Below are positions 12,047-23,149 of a DNA stretch of 64,000 bases, piece by piece. The stretch is from Rhopalosiphum padi. Taxonomy: Eukaryota > Arthropoda > Insecta > Hemiptera > Aphididae. Under the pieces are notes generated by a model that was not told the origin of the DNA, did no database searches, and saw only the letters and a list, made by a program, of their open reading frames with translations. Each line of letters opens with the position of its first letter. Within the stretch, counting starts at the first letter, position 1. The DNA lies in NCBI RefSeq assembly GCF_020882245.1, contig NC_083598.1, positions 55,341,858 to 55,405,857 on the forward strand, given 5' to 3'. Made by a program: the position numbers and the translations under genes.

Positions 12047-12052
12047 TTTATT
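12047..12052 (-). terminator. Poly(A) signal downstream of the 12098-12304 ORF
   Basis: On the minus strand AATAAA lies about 50 nt after the stop codon at 12098, followed by an A-rich run. The position fits a 3' end for the small ORF, though AATAAA is common by chance in such AT-rich DNA. Confidence 0.3.
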
Positions 12053-12097
12053 TACCCGTTTTTCACTTAACTTTTTTTGTTTTATACAATGTTTACA

Positions 12098-12304
12098 TTA
12101 TTCCATCAGGCAGCTGTTGGACTGAGCGAGTTTCAACAAGCCCGGAACGGCGATTTTCCGAGACGCCTCTGGGTGCTTTACGAACACATACGCCCAGTGT
12201 GGAGAAAAAAACCAATAATATAATGATAATAATGTAATTGAAGCAACGGCGGTGGCGAAAACAAAAACGCCACCAAGACGAATTGACCATATGCTCATGT
12301 TCAC
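12098..12304 (-). CDS. Small predicted single-pass membrane protein, unknown
   Basis: An ATG at 12304 (minus) opens 68 codons to a TAA. The segment is clearly GC-richer than the AT-rich DNA around it, and about half its codons start with a purine. The peptide starts MNMSIWSIRLGG. A hydrophobic stretch of about 20-25 residues follows (roughly residues 9-34, including FVFATAVASITLLSLYYWFF), then a basic tail ending NSCLME, so a type II signal-anchor topology is plausible. An in-frame stop lies just upstream. CAG|GTGAAC at the start could be either an acceptor or a donor. A poly(A) hexamer follows. I recognise no family. This is one of the better coding candidates in the window. Confidence 0.4.
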   Translation of the reverse strand: MNMSIWSIRLGGVFVFATAVASITLLSLYYWFFSPHWAYVFVKHPEASRKIAVPGLLKLAQSNSCLME

Positions 12305-12319
12305 CTGGCGTGTTTATCT

Positions 12320-14080
12320 ATGCGCGAGGTAGAGACGTGGGAGACGTAAATAAAGTGGACTCATAAAAAATGGTTGATTGGCTACAGCTATAATATATGA
12401 AATGAAAAAATAAATATAAACATAATCAACCGAATCGAATAATTTCAGCGTTATCGATATAGGTCATCAGGATCTAAAAACAAAAAAAATACTGTTTTTT
12501 TTTTAACTGTTGTTTTTTATAAGTTTTAGATAATATTCACTGTTGTTTAACGCGTCATATAAATAACAACACCGTCGATTAGTTATTATTTGTATGTTAA
12601 ATATTGTTTGTTGCTATACTGTATCATCACGAAATGCCAAATGGGTCTATAACCCATCTAAAATACTGTATAAGTTAATAATAATATACCTAAATTTAAA
12701 ATTTAAATCAACCATGTCGATTTTGATTGGTATTAATGTAGAAATAACATCAATTTAAGTCGAACACGCATTATAATATGCCATCGTCGATCTTATATAC
12801 CGGGAATTGTATTTTTCATAAAACTACAAAAGCTACCAAGTATAATAAACCAACGTGTTAAGAATACGTTAATCGTGTAAAATAATAAAAGTTGTAATAT
12901 CTCTAGAAGTATTTAAGTATACTTACATATTTTTTGCATAAAATATTACAGTTGAGTAGACTTGTATAGGTACTATTAAAGGCATTTAGGCATATATTGT
13001 ATAAACAAAAACGTATGATGCTATTTAAATTGTTATTCTAACATATACAATTAAAACAAATATATTTTACCGAAATACTGTTGTCATACACTCATGCCCT
13101 CGAGTGGTATGTTAATTGAGGTCTGGGACCCCATCTGACAATCCTGCAATGTATATTATATACGTTTGCCGACCTGGATCATACAATACTATACACCTAT
13201 ATATACTATTATGAAGGCCACACAAAATCGTAGGAATGGTTTCGTCGGATTGAATTTCTATTGCAGAAATGTATTATGGATTCTGTTACAAATAACTTAA
13301 AAATTAACCTTTTTACGCATAATATATGAAAAGTATCAAATTTGGGAGTTTATAATGTAAAATAAATTATCGCGATCACTATACTTACATAATACAGACT
13401 GAGTAGCATCGCGATCACTCTAGTTGAACATTATAATAGACATGGTTGGACATATCATATCACTATGTCGTTAACGCGTGTTTTGTTTTTTTTTAATCAT
13501 GTACTTGTTATTGACGGGTATTTTTTTTCATAATAATTCATAATTTTAAAATTTTAAAACAAAATAAACTTTATCTTTTTTTTCAAATAGTTAGGAATAT
13601 TTATTTTTTAATGAATTTTGTTAACAGTTTTTTATGAACATTTTACGGGGAAATCGTGAATTTCGGTTCACTACTTTATTAACTAAACTCCCTCTAAAGT
13701 TTAGTAAATAGTTTTGATTAAAATAATTAGAATATACTAGTCTATTATTATCTGAAGATCTTTTTATTTTTTTAACAAAAACTTTATAAAAATAAATTAA
13801 TAACAAACCAATTTTAAAAAATATTATTTAAAATCATTAACGTATCGTTATCGCATAAAATCAAGTACTTATACAATCTTAGTTTTAATATACTTAAGTA
13901 TTGCTTATTTAAGTCAACATAATGTGACGCTTCTATTATTCGAAAGATAAAAACCGCTGGCTATCTTAGCTATGTACCTACAAGTACCTATATAATACAA
14001 GCCTAAATTCATCAATGTAATTAAAATTAGATTTTATATCTGGATTGTACATTTCTGTTATTATTTATTGTTTAATTGGT
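12320..14080. other. AT-rich non-coding stretch
   Basis: No gene is supported. An 11 bp word, TCGCGATCACT, occurs twice about 43 bp apart (near 13367 and 13410), both times followed by a T-rich run. A GC-moderate patch at about 13080-13260 has no clear frame. Confidence 0.5.
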
Positions 14081-14545
14081 ATGCAAACGGTAGGCGATAA
14101 GGCGTTCGTCGTTTCGTAAATTCCAAATAGTAGGCGGGTTATTGCCATTATTGGTATAACACATACCGAGCTCGACTCAGTCAAACAAGGATGCGTTCAG
14201 ACCCGGATTATTATACATATCGTTGTGTGTATACAATCTGATGATGATCGCCGACATGTGAATGCTACAGTTGTATACCAATCAGTGACCGACAAAATGG
14301 GTGTAACCGAAGTACTTACAAGAACCCTACATTAGTCCATCCGGTCATCGAATTCAAACGATTGTAACACAACAAGCAAACGAAAGTAATACTAGGCCAC
14401 TGATAATGCCCGTGCTGGAGTCCAAGACAGAGCTGTTGATAGTGCCAAAACTAAGTTTCCGAAGACCAAGTACAGCTTCTATAATAGTGGAGGCCCCTTA
14501 AACAAATTTGCTATTTATGCATTAACTATATATTTTTAATGGTAT

Positions 14546-14782
14546 TTACTGCGTTATACACCGCGTCGGTGCATACACCCCATGCTCCCCCTCTAAATCT
14601 GGCACTGGCTGTTTGGTAATAAGACGCAATGATATAATTGCAACATACAGTCGACATCGTTCCTTATACCAAAGGTGACCCCAACCGAGCCCATCATCGT
14701 GATCGCCGAAAAGTGCGCTGATATAACTGCGAACAATAATATACCAGTGATCACCGTCCGACAACCGGTGATTATTGTTCAT
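14546..14782 (-). CDS. Possible small ORF whose 3' end runs into a transposon end
   Basis: An ATG at 14782 (minus) opens 78 codons. The first ~58 codons are purine-first in about 33 cases and lie in GC-moderate DNA; the peptide includes GDHWYIIVRSYI and LGWGHLWYKERC. The last ~20 codons fall in a sequence that resembles a hAT-type terminal repeat (minus strand CAGTGCCAGATTTAGAGGGG from about 14609). The real frame may therefore have been interrupted by an insertion, or the ORF may be chance. No family is recognised. Confidence 0.2.
   Translation of the reverse strand: MNNNHRLSDGDHWYIIVRSYISALFGDHDDGLGWGHLWYKERCRLYVAIISLRLITKQPVPDLEGEHGVYAPTRCITQ
14560..14609 (-). mobile_element. Possible hAT-type transposon end (single terminus)
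   Basis: Read on the minus strand from 14609, CAGTGCCAGATTTAGAGG followed by a G-run and GGGTGTATG resembles the CAGTGGCGGATTTAGGGGG style of terminus common in hAT elements. No matching inverted end or 8 bp target duplication was found within a few hundred bases, so only one decayed end is claimed. Confidence 0.28.
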
Positions 14783-14819
14783 GTCCGCTACCTAGTGTTT
14801 TCTAGTTTTCTTCTCATTT

Positions 14820-15420
14820 TCTTTTAAAATATGGTTTTTTATTTAATAGTTTAACTATTTATCGTAGGACGTAGGCAATAGTTTTCGTAAATTTAGAACG
14901 TTTTAATTACTAATTCCCAATGTTATTACTTTAGTTAAAGTTAAATTAATTATTTTAAGTAAACAAAGTTATCACGGAGAAAAAAAAATACTGATAATGA
15001 TTTCACAATAACTAAAAGTACTTAATACTTATGTTATAGCGGTATATTAAAATTAAAATTAATTAACTGTTTGTTAAATATTTTGTAGGCATAAACCAGA
15101 AATAAATTATATTTCGCTATTATTTGTATCTGAAAATTCATTTATATTTCCGAAAATATGTAATAACTGAAAAACTGCAGGACTCTAATACATTTTAATA
15201 GGTACTTTGACGAGTGGCCGGTGATGACAGTAAAAGTGATTCTTAACTCGCAAATAAATGAACCATAAACGAAAAAATATTTAAAACTGTGTACACATTA
15301 TTTATTTAAATAATTAATTAGTATCTATCATATATTATTTATATTTATATAATTGTTATATTTTATATATCGTGTAGCAGTCTAGTTATTAAGACATGAC
15401 CGTCGTATACCCCCGTTGAA
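14820..15420. other. AT-rich non-coding stretch
   Basis: No gene or repeat is supported in this 600 bp interval before the MITE. Confidence 0.5.
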
Positions 15421-15426
15421 CACATA

Positions 15427-16180
15427 CAGGATTATTTACAAAACATGTACAACTTCTTTTTCAATAAAAAAAATGATTCAACATTTTATTTTGGAATGTT
15501 TAAATATACTTAAATGTCATAATATCAAATTCTTGAAATTTTCGGTACTATTTAAATAATGCATTGTATACATTTCTATTTTTCAAATAACAATCTCCCC
15601 TTTCAACTGTAAATTATTTTGAAGAAAATGTTGACGTATCAGAATTATAATTAGAACGGGTATTATTTGTTATTCAACTTTGTTTACTAAGGGTAATAGG
15701 TTCAAATACTCCAAATAATATGATAATGCATGGACTTGGAAGATATGAGGGTTATGGTGAATTGAAAATTGTAGTTGTAATTATCAATATTTATTATTTG
15801 TAAAAATTATCAAAGTAAAATAAACATTAATTTCAATATTACATATATCTTTTTTTATTTTTGTAATGATATTCTTAATAACTGTTATTCTCGGGATATT
15901 CATTGTAATAACTGAAAAACTACTCATTCCAATTAATTTTGAATTAGGTACATCAAAATAAATATTCGCTATAATTTGTGTAATAAGAATTAATAGAGGT
16001 TTTATTTTAAAAACAAAAGTCCGTATCGCCACAGAACACTCGTTCTTGAGTAGCACAGACAATATCATGGTTTTTAAAGTATGGTCTTTAAATATAGTTA
16101 AAAATTCCAAAAATCAGAGTTCAAATAAATTTATTATTGTATGAAAAAATGGGGGTGAGCATGGTCGGTGAATCACCTCG
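15427..16180. mobile_element. 754 bp MITE, GATTCACC...CATGCTC family, copy 1
   Basis: The left end reads CAGGATTATTTACAAAACATG and the right end, reversed, reads CGAGGTGATTCACCGACCATG. These are diverged inverted repeats, each flanked by TA (15425-15426 and 16181-16182). Two internal blocks recur in the copy at 24912-25644: CTCCC(C)TTTTCAACTG with its following AT stretch, and TGAAAAACTACT...TTGAATTA.GTACATCAAAAT. No transposase is encoded; the open frames on either strand inside it are by-products of composition. TA flanks suggest mobilisation by a Tc1/mariner-type transposase, which is inference. Confidence 0.75.
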
Positions 16181-16184
16181 TACG

Positions 16185-16760
16185 TTATATTATACTCCGC
16201 CATATTGAGCCCGAGCTGCGACGGACCACGGGGGACGGCGGCGAACGATAAAAACGAGAGGCGCGCTGTATTTTAATCTCGTATAACTCATCTCCTCCCC
16301 CTACTCACGACGACTCGCGCCATAAAAAGCAGTCCAAGTAAACTGCAGAAACAAAAGGCTCCACCACCACCGCCTCTCAGCTGTGTTTGTGTGTGCGTGA
16401 GTGGTAGGAGACGGTGGCGCGGAGGAGTTTAGGTTTTACGACGTAGCCTTCTTAATTATATATGCGCGCAACGATTTTTCTTGACTCCCCGCCGCCGCCG
16501 ATTTGTGCAAAGGCGAGAGGTGACCTCCCCTTCGTCGCCCTCGCCACCGACGGCAAACGGAAGCTCGTTTGAATCCAAAACACAATTTATAAGCTTAAAG
16601 GGCGCGCGCGCGCGCTCGCACTCCCGGAACGCGTTTATATATAATATATATATATATATTTGTATTATACTGTGTGTGGGACGCAAAAAATAAGCCGAGT
16701 GCAATTTACGATTCTGCGGTCGGTCTGCGGCGGCCGCCGGTTAATGTATACGTATTTAAG
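16185..16760. promoter_or_regulatory. CpG island with TATA-like sequences
   Basis: A sharp rise in GC and CpG content starts immediately right of the MITE and runs to about 16760, with GCC/CCG triplets and a (CG)n run near 16605. A TATTTAAG word lies at about 16753. The MITE abuts the island edge. It is likely promoter or 5' leader; orientation is not resolved. Confidence 0.4.
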
Positions 16761-16977
16761 CGGGACGAAGTTTTTCATTTGACAAACAAAAAACTCCGTT
16801 CCGGTTTAGCAGAACAGACTATAATATGAACCATACGAACAAAATATATATAATGATAACTATATTATTATCTACATATTCTATACGGCGGTATGAGAGG
16901 TAGGTAACATACTAATATTATAATATTAAATACTTTTCGCAGTCAATCAAATCCACGTTGCACATATACCTTTGTAA

Positions 16978-17050
16978 CTGGGGTCGGCAACTGGATACGT
17001 CTTAAGGACGACCGGATGGTTTGAAAAAAAAATTCGAGGTCCAAAAAACC
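16978..17050 (+). mobile_element. Decayed hAT-like transposon fragment
   Basis: CTGGGGTCGGCAACTGG, then AAGGACG.CCGGATGGTTTG, an A-run, and AATTCGAGGTCC resembles the terminus of hAT MITEs, in which CAGGGGTCGGCAA is followed by GGGCCGGATGGTTTG and an A-run. The opposite end and the target duplication are not visible. It is a fragment. Confidence 0.4.
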
Positions 17051-17332
17051 TTTTTTGTTTACCAAGTCTTATTCTGTCTTTATACCAGTCTTGTTGTATT
17101 CTAGTCTACACAGCGACAAAAAAAAAAAAACAAAAGAATCACCATTAAAGTAAAATATTTTTGGCGGTATATTTATTTACCCCCAGCCGCACACCCCTGT
17201 CTCATTATTTACGTTCTTCCATCACCGACGATGTGATACGTAATATGTATAATATGTGGAAACGTGTGATCGTCTTAAGCAACGCGTGTATTGATTTCAC
17301 GCGCTATTTTTGTCGATATATTTTTACAACAG

Positions 17333-17707
17333 AAAAAACTACTGTGGCACGACGAGGTTCCGTGCGAGTTTTCGGATGCATTGCAAAGTGAAGACAATAT
17401 TACTGTTTTTTTGTTTTATTTCATCGACATAGTTTTTCCGGTTACCGGAAAAACAACAATTACAAATTTTTTTCGAAGAGATCTCTTCGACTTTTTCAAA
17501 TATAACGTCAAAACGCGCGCCCGCAAACAGATATCGAAAACTGCAAAGTCAAAATCGTATACGATATACGTATATGTGGCAATATCGCGGTGCCGTACCG
17601 ATATCTCTGCCGAGCGGTGTCCGGCACACAGAGATTCGAGAAAAACTATACGCGTTCGCGATGTTCCCGAGACGGTTTGGCGGCGAGTTCTCATCAAATG
17701 TTTCTGA
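17333..17707 (+). CDS. Possible coding exon, unknown protein
   Basis: A T-rich tract ending in ACAACAG (AG at 17331-17332) is followed by about 124 codons open to a TGA at 17707. About 58% of codons begin with a purine. The peptide starts KKLLWHDEVPCEF, then has a hydrophobic patch and a basic region. PVTGKTT in the middle superficially resembles part of a P-loop but lacks the leading GxxxxG, and it comes from a DNA palindrome that gives VFPVTGKT on both strands. The right part lies in CpG-rich DNA where stops are rare, which weakens the case. No family is recognised. Confidence 0.22.
   Translation, partial: KKLLWHDEVPCEFSDALQSEDNITVFLFYFIDIVFPVTGKTTITNFFRRDLFDFFKYNVKTRARKQISKTAKSKSYTIYVYVAISRCRTDISAERCPAHRDSRKTIRVRDVPETVWRRVLIKCF
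17432..17489. repeat. Two adjacent perfect palindromes
   Basis: GTTTTTCCGG (17432-17441), TTA, CCGGAAAAAC (17445-17454) is a perfect 10 bp hairpin. Twenty bases later CGAAGAGATCTCTTCG (17474-17489) is a perfect 16 bp palindrome. They could be dimeric protein-binding sites or RNA hairpins at the edge of the CpG island. Confidence 0.8.
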
Positions 17708-18257
17708 AACGACTGTGACGTGAGCGCCAGTGCGCGCGCGTGTGTGTACGCGGGTAGGCCGGACGGGACGGTGTAAAAGTTTATCGCTTTACCTGTCGGA
17801 CGACGAACAATAACCGCACGCTGTCGCGCGTTATGTGTATTATATTGTATTATGTATAAGGTTAGGTATATATATATATATATATGTAGACGACGGATTT
17901 TACCACCTCGCGGCTCGGTCGGCGGGCGACGGGTGGGGGAGGGTCGTTCCCGCGGGAGAGCCGCCTCAAGACGCGCGGGCCCGTTATCTGCGGTCCGGGC
18001 GATAAAATTGGCGGACGCAGAAAAACCGCCAAGTGCGCGCGGGTTTACGAGCTCCTTGGGAAACGATCGCGACGAAAACTGCGCGCGCGATAAGGTGACG
18101 AAATTTATGGCGGTGGCGGTTGTGGTCGCCGCGGCGTATACATAACGCGCGCGCGACGACGGCGGCGGTGGCGGCGGCGGCGGTGGTGGCCGACGGCCGA
18201 GAAAGTCCGCGGCGGTACGGGCGGCCGCGGATTTACGGCGGCGGGCGGGGCGACGTG

Positions 18258-18285
18258 TATTATTATTATTATTATTATTATTATT
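18258..18285. repeat. (TTA)n microsatellite
   Basis: Nine trinucleotide units inside the CpG island. Confidence 0.95.
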
Positions 18286-18433
18286 GTGTGCGCCACTCGG
18301 CAAAAACTGCGCGCGGGTCCTGATAAAGGCGACCGTCGTGCGTTCGGTGGACGGCTTGCGGTGGGCAGTGTGGAGGGGGCGGCGAAAAAGAGACGACATA
18401 GCGCCGCTCGAAGACGACGGGCAAAGGCGACGA

Positions 18434-18468
18434 CGGCGGCGGTGGTGGTGGTGGCGGTGGTGGCGGTC
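18434..18468. repeat. (GGY)n triplet repeat
   Basis: Interrupted GGT/GGC repeat; on the minus strand it would read as a His/Pro/Thr-type run. Confidence 0.85.
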
Positions 18469-18659
18469 GGCGGCGCGCGTACAAATATATTGATCGGGGG
18501 CGGGCTCACCATATACACTCTTTCTCTGTGCTCTCTTTTTGACCATCTTTCGTTCTTCTTTTTTCCACACCCCGCGACGTTGGGCGGCGGCCGCGGGGTC
18601 GCTCGCCCGTCGTCCGTCTGTTGCGGCGAACGACCGACCGTGTCCGCCCGCGGGCAAAG

Positions 18660-18667
18660 TATATAAG
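18660..18667 (+). promoter_or_regulatory. TATA box (TATATAAG)
   Basis: TATATAAG directly before GC-rich DNA is a good TATA-box match. Transcription would start near 18690 and the first ATG with a sizeable frame is at 18785. No consensus initiator is evident at the expected distance. Confidence 0.35.
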
Positions 18668-18784
18668 TCGGCCGTGCTGCCGTCCCGCGCGAGCCAAAAA
18701 AAAATAAAAACCGTATACCGTCGCGGCAAATAATCCGATTTAGTATATTATTATTACGTATTTGACCCGTCTACTCAGACTGCG

Positions 18785-19009
18785 ATGAACGACTTTTTAG
18801 CATTAGTGCAGTCGATATTCTTAGGTGCTCTCCGACCCAGTCCGCCGCCGTCGGCGATCGTCGGACAGACGTGTGTTGCCGGCCCACGAGTGGTGGTGGT
18901 GGTAGTGGTCATGGGTGGTAGAGAGACTTACACGTCGACGCGTATTTATTATTACCGTGGTAATCGTTGGAAGACTTCTGCTCTTGTCGTGCCGAAGCGC
19001 GCACAATGA
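18785..19009 (+). CDS. Possible small ORF downstream of TATA box
   Basis: ATG at 18785 opens 74 codons to a TGA, with about 58% purine-first codons. The peptide begins MNDFLALVQSIFLGAL, then a Pro-rich segment and a Val run encoded by a GTG repeat. The hydrophobic start could be a short signal sequence. The repeat-coded middle and the CpG-rich context make chance openness possible. No homologue is recognised. Confidence 0.2.
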   Translation: MNDFLALVQSIFLGALRPSPPPSAIVGQTCVAGPRVVVVVVVMGGRETYTSTRIYYYRGNRWKTSALVVPKRAQ

Positions 19010-20590
19010 AAATTTATAAAATTCACTTGTACCTTGTCCTAAACGAGTTTTTTTTTTTTTTTTTAGTCTCTTCGTCTTATACGATACAAGAAAATTATCT
19101 TCTTTAAATACTCATAATAATCTGTAACGATAATGATAATATGTATATTATATCGTAGCTATGTGTAGTAATGTGTTACATCATTATGTTATAATAATTA
19201 GCTGGTATTTAAATATTATCTATTTTCAAGTTTTGATAAAAATCGAATAATTTACTCTTATTCCGGTCGGATTTTTCTAAGAATATAATTACTTTACCTT
19301 TTACGGACGTACATATAGTATGATCAAATATGTATACACTGTATATCAGTATAATATAATACATCCCCTCGTAAATTTTAAGTATGTGGTTTTTTGGAAG
19401 AGGCGAGCACCCTCTTTTAGTCTTGTCTACGTTACGGACCGTACAGATTATAAATGCAGGTAGATATTAGGTTATAAACATAATATAATATATTATCTAA
19501 TACGTATAATATATTATACAAAAAGCTTGATGAAATAGTTAAACTGTAAAATGCAAAATATATAGTACACGGGATTTGCGTGATGCAGATTATGAGTTAG
19601 TAAGAAAATGAGCCTATTTTATTATATCTGAATCATCCGATATCACTATAGATATCAAGGATAAAAAAAATCTAAATTACGCTATAGCTATATTATCTTA
19701 GGCGGACCTAGGTGGCAAACAACGATTAAATGTTGTAATATAAATAAACAATAAACATGTTACGAAAAATTTAAAACTTATATCGCTTTTACCTACCGTA
19801 CATTTTTACCTTTATATATTTTGGCATTTATCGGTAAAAAAATTACCCATTTTTTCACCATGCTTTATTAACTCTCATTGTCTGAATTATAACTCAAAGA
19901 TACTTGTCTACTGACTACTACTAGTCTTGAACTTTTATAGAGGAAAAGTAAAACCCAGATATTACAAATATAATGAGTAATCATGATTAACGGGGAATAA
20001 TCAAACAAAAACCGATATGCATGAATAAAAATATTCCAAGACCATGGTACTAACCATGGTACTATACTGTTATAAGCATGAAATTCGATCACAAATGACG
20101 AGTTGTCATCTAAAAATCTTAACAAACATTGGTTTTTGACATGTAAAATTTACTTGAAATAATATCTCATCTCAAGCAGTGTGAAAATATACCGTCATAA
20201 TAATGTTATTATTGTTGAAGAACTTTATTACAATAGTTTGAATACATTTAAAGATTTCGCATGGTCTCAAAGTACGTGTATGTGCCGCAGCTGCTACGAG
20301 TACGTTATTATAAATTTATAAGTAACAAATTACAGAAAATAACTTCAACAATGAATAAATATAGATATCTTACGTGTGTTATTCAAATTATAAATTACTT
20401 CCTACAAAACAATACTTCGATGTTATATTTCAAGTTATTTTTTAATAAGTTTGTATTTTACCATTTGTGTAACACATCACATTGAGCTCATATAATATTT
20501 AAATCTACGTATTGGACGCTTTACCTATCGTCCCAACAGCAGAGTTTCAAACATTCACTGACCACTTGAAATAATCTATTTAGGGGGAAA
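19010..20590. other. AT-rich non-coding stretch
   Basis: No gene is supported. ACCATGGTACT occurs twice at 20041-20063 separated by one base, a direct repeat with an internal NcoI-type palindrome. Confidence 0.5.
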
Positions 20591-20607
20591 TACCTACGTG
20601 TTTTTAG

Positions 20608-20858
20608 GGGCTACAAAACCCGTTTTACTGCGAATCCCCCTAACATATTCCAGCGACCGTTTCAATGATTGTATTGTTAAGCAACTGTGTCCCACATGTG
20701 CATTCAAAATATACATCCATGAACAAGAAAGGGTTAATGTACTGAATTTACAAATTTTCTTTAGTTATAAATTGAATAAATTGTATCGAGTCTACAATTA
20801 CGTATACGCGATACCTGCAGTATATTATAGCAAGTCATTTTCAAAAAATCCTACGTAA
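20608..20858 (+). CDS. Possible coding exon with a CxxC motif, unknown
   Basis: GTTTTTAG at 20600-20607 could be an acceptor. The frame after it is open to a TAA at 20858, about 83 codons. The first ~50 codons are GC-moderate and about half start with a purine. The peptide includes GATKPVLLRIPLTYSSD and KQLCPTCAFKIYIHEQE; the CPTC could be half of a zinc ribbon. The last ~30 codons are AT-rich and less convincing. No family is recognised and no adjacent exon was found. Confidence 0.25.
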
Positions 20859-20869
20859 ATAAAAAAATT

Positions 20870-22680
20870 AAACTATTAATAGTTTACTTCTAGAGCAATA
20901 TTAAAAAAAGTATTTACATTTTAAAATGATAATTGATAGAATTTATAAATTTAAACAAAAATATAAAATTTATAATTAAGATTGATTTTAGATAATTAAT
21001 TTTTATATCCAATTATGGATTATATAATTATATTCTGATAGTTCATATCACATACAGATCCTATTACATATCCACTACATTTTATTTTAGCTATTTATTT
21101 TATATTTCTATAAACTATTTTTTAATATCATAGTTATATAAGTATTAAAACTATAACAACAAAATTATTTTATTACCGTGATAAAGATAAAATTGAATAA
21201 TAAAATATATTATAGGTACCTACCTATATAAAATCCCTATTGATAATATAAAGATTAAAATAAAATATAAATATTTTCACCAACAATTATATTTGTTCCG
21301 TTTTATATTGCTATATTATATATGTTGCAGTCTTTCAAGTCATACACTTCTGCAGTAAGCGAATAAAATAAAACGAGTGAATTAAAATTATTTATTTTGT
21401 GTTTAAGATAAGATGTAATGACATTAATATAATATTACATTATTATCTATTTTAATAACCTATTCCAAACTGTATCATAATATTTTATGTTTACTATAAG
21501 TATAATATACACTCATGCTATTATGATATAACCTATAAAATATAGACGTAAGTAATATGTGCGTATTAGGCTTGTATACAAATATTTAAGTGGGAGGGGG
21601 TTAAGTTTTTACATTTTAATGCCTAATAAGAAGTTTATTGAAAGTAACCACTTTTACTCTATAAAACATACTTTTATTAAAATTATTATTACTTTTAATA
21701 ATTTTCTTGAAATTTTGTGAGTTGTTTACCCCCCGAAAACTACCTCTTTGTGCGCGCACCTGGTAGATTTAGTATTATAAATTATAATTAACATTTTCTT
21801 AATACAAAAATAAACGGTAATATGTGTTAATAAATTAGTAAAATTTAACAATTACATTAAAATGTTGATACATAAAATGTATAATATTATAAATATAAAC
21901 TGTATTTTTAATAGGTAAAAAAAACAATTATACTCATTCGTATTATTTATAAAGTCGTACTAGGATTACTGATATTCTAGGTAAATCCAAGATTCAAAAT
22001 CATTAAACAATTAATTTATTCACATGAAAAGCATACATACAGAATTTTCGAGGAGGTTATTGAAAAACTTTTGAAACAAACCATGCATTATATATGCATA
22101 TTATATTATATGTATGCGTTATATAATGCGTTTTCATCGATGTGTACGTTCAGTGATTGTATTGTTATTATTATTATTATTATATTTATTTATATAATAT
22201 ATATATAATATTTTAATATTAGTATAAGTCATACAACTATCTTTCTAAGACGTATATTTTGTCTCAACCATACTAATACTATACACAGTACATAAAATAT
22301 TATTTATTTATTTTATTATTAATAAATTAAATTTATATTTTATTTTTTTCAATAAAATGGTGGAGTATAAATTGAATAAATCCATTTTTTTTTTTGTGGA
22401 TTCAAATTATTTAATTAGAAGATCAGTAGAATGTTTTAATGAAAAAAAGATTGAGAATCACTGGTTTATAGGGTAAAAAAAAATACTAGTTTATTTTATA
22501 TTACCGTAATGTTATGAGCTCAGGACATCAACAATCTAATACACTAATTTAACTTTTACATTTATTTACGTCTTATTTTAGAATTTAGTTACTTATATAA
22601 AACCGATTATCATGAAAGCTTAGAATATAATATGAGGACACCAAGATGTATCCAAAATTATAGTTTTAGCGCAGGATCAT
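20870..22680. other. AT-rich non-coding stretch
   Basis: No gene is supported. It contains a GCATTATATATGCATA-type palindrome near 22084 and a (TTA)n repeat at 22165-22183. Confidence 0.55.
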
Positions 22681-22686
22681 CCAAAG

Positions 22687-23140
22687 CAGTGGCGACCAAC
22701 CTTTTTTTACCGAGGGCTAAAAAAAATGTGTTAAGCCAAGTATAGTTGTTTTCCCATTGATTTTGAAAACACGATGTTCATAGTCGATTTTCAGCTTTTT
22801 TTGAAACATTATGAACTGAAATTACACAACACAGTAACTAAAATTTATATTCGGTGAGTAGTAATAGATATAATGACTAAATGTTTATGCAAAACAATAA
22901 ATACGATGTTATTTATATTTAGACGACGTTCGACGATAAGGCTGCGAACTAATGTCATGTGTTATTAACAACATAATTGACGATAAGAAATGGAATCATT
23001 TATATAATATATAAATATAACATTTTACAAACGTTACATTTTTAGTAAATTTAATTTCCATATTTTTTAATTTTTTTAATTTTGATGTAATTTTAATACT
23101 TTGGCTGACCCGTTAATAAATGATCGCAAATAGGTCACTA
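22687..23140 (+). mobile_element. Decayed hAT-like non-autonomous element
   Basis: The left end CAGTGGCGACCAACCTTTTT followed by ACCGAGGGCTAAA is the classic hAT (Charlie-like) terminus. A corresponding right end, reversed, begins TAGTGACC near 23140 and includes GGCTGACCCGTTAATAAATGATC just inside. The flanking 8 bp do not match, so the target duplication has decayed or the right end is misplaced. The interior is AT-rich without a transposase frame. Confidence 0.45.
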
Positions 23141-23149
23141 CAGATCTAA

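Larger units (their letters stand above)
17500..19010. promoter_or_regulatory. Largest CpG island of the window
   Basis: About 1.5 kb of very GC- and CpG-rich DNA with (TA)n at 17867-17885, GGC/GGT triplets at 18158-18190 and 18434-18468, and (TTA)n at 18258-18285. Very long open frames exist on both strands but translate to poly-His, poly-Asn, poly-Pro and Ile-Tyr runs, which are microsatellites read as protein. A TATA box on the plus strand (18660) and a minus-strand donor-like CGT|GTAAGT (exon end about 18932) are present. A developmental-gene promoter with long untranslated leader is the likeliest identity. Confidence 0.5.

Noticed and set aside
15784..16110. 108-codon minus-strand frame
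   Set aside because: It lies wholly inside the MITE and has AT-rich background composition.
17440..17456. P-loop-like PVTGKTT in the 17333-17707 frame
   Set aside because: It lacks the leading GxxxxG of a Walker A motif and arises from a DNA palindrome that gives the same peptide on both strands.
17416..18729. A 437-codon open frame on the minus strand through the CpG island
   Set aside because: It translates microsatellites into poly-His, poly-Asn, poly-Pro and Ile-Tyr runs, and other frames on both strands are also open because stops are rare in this composition. No domain is visible.
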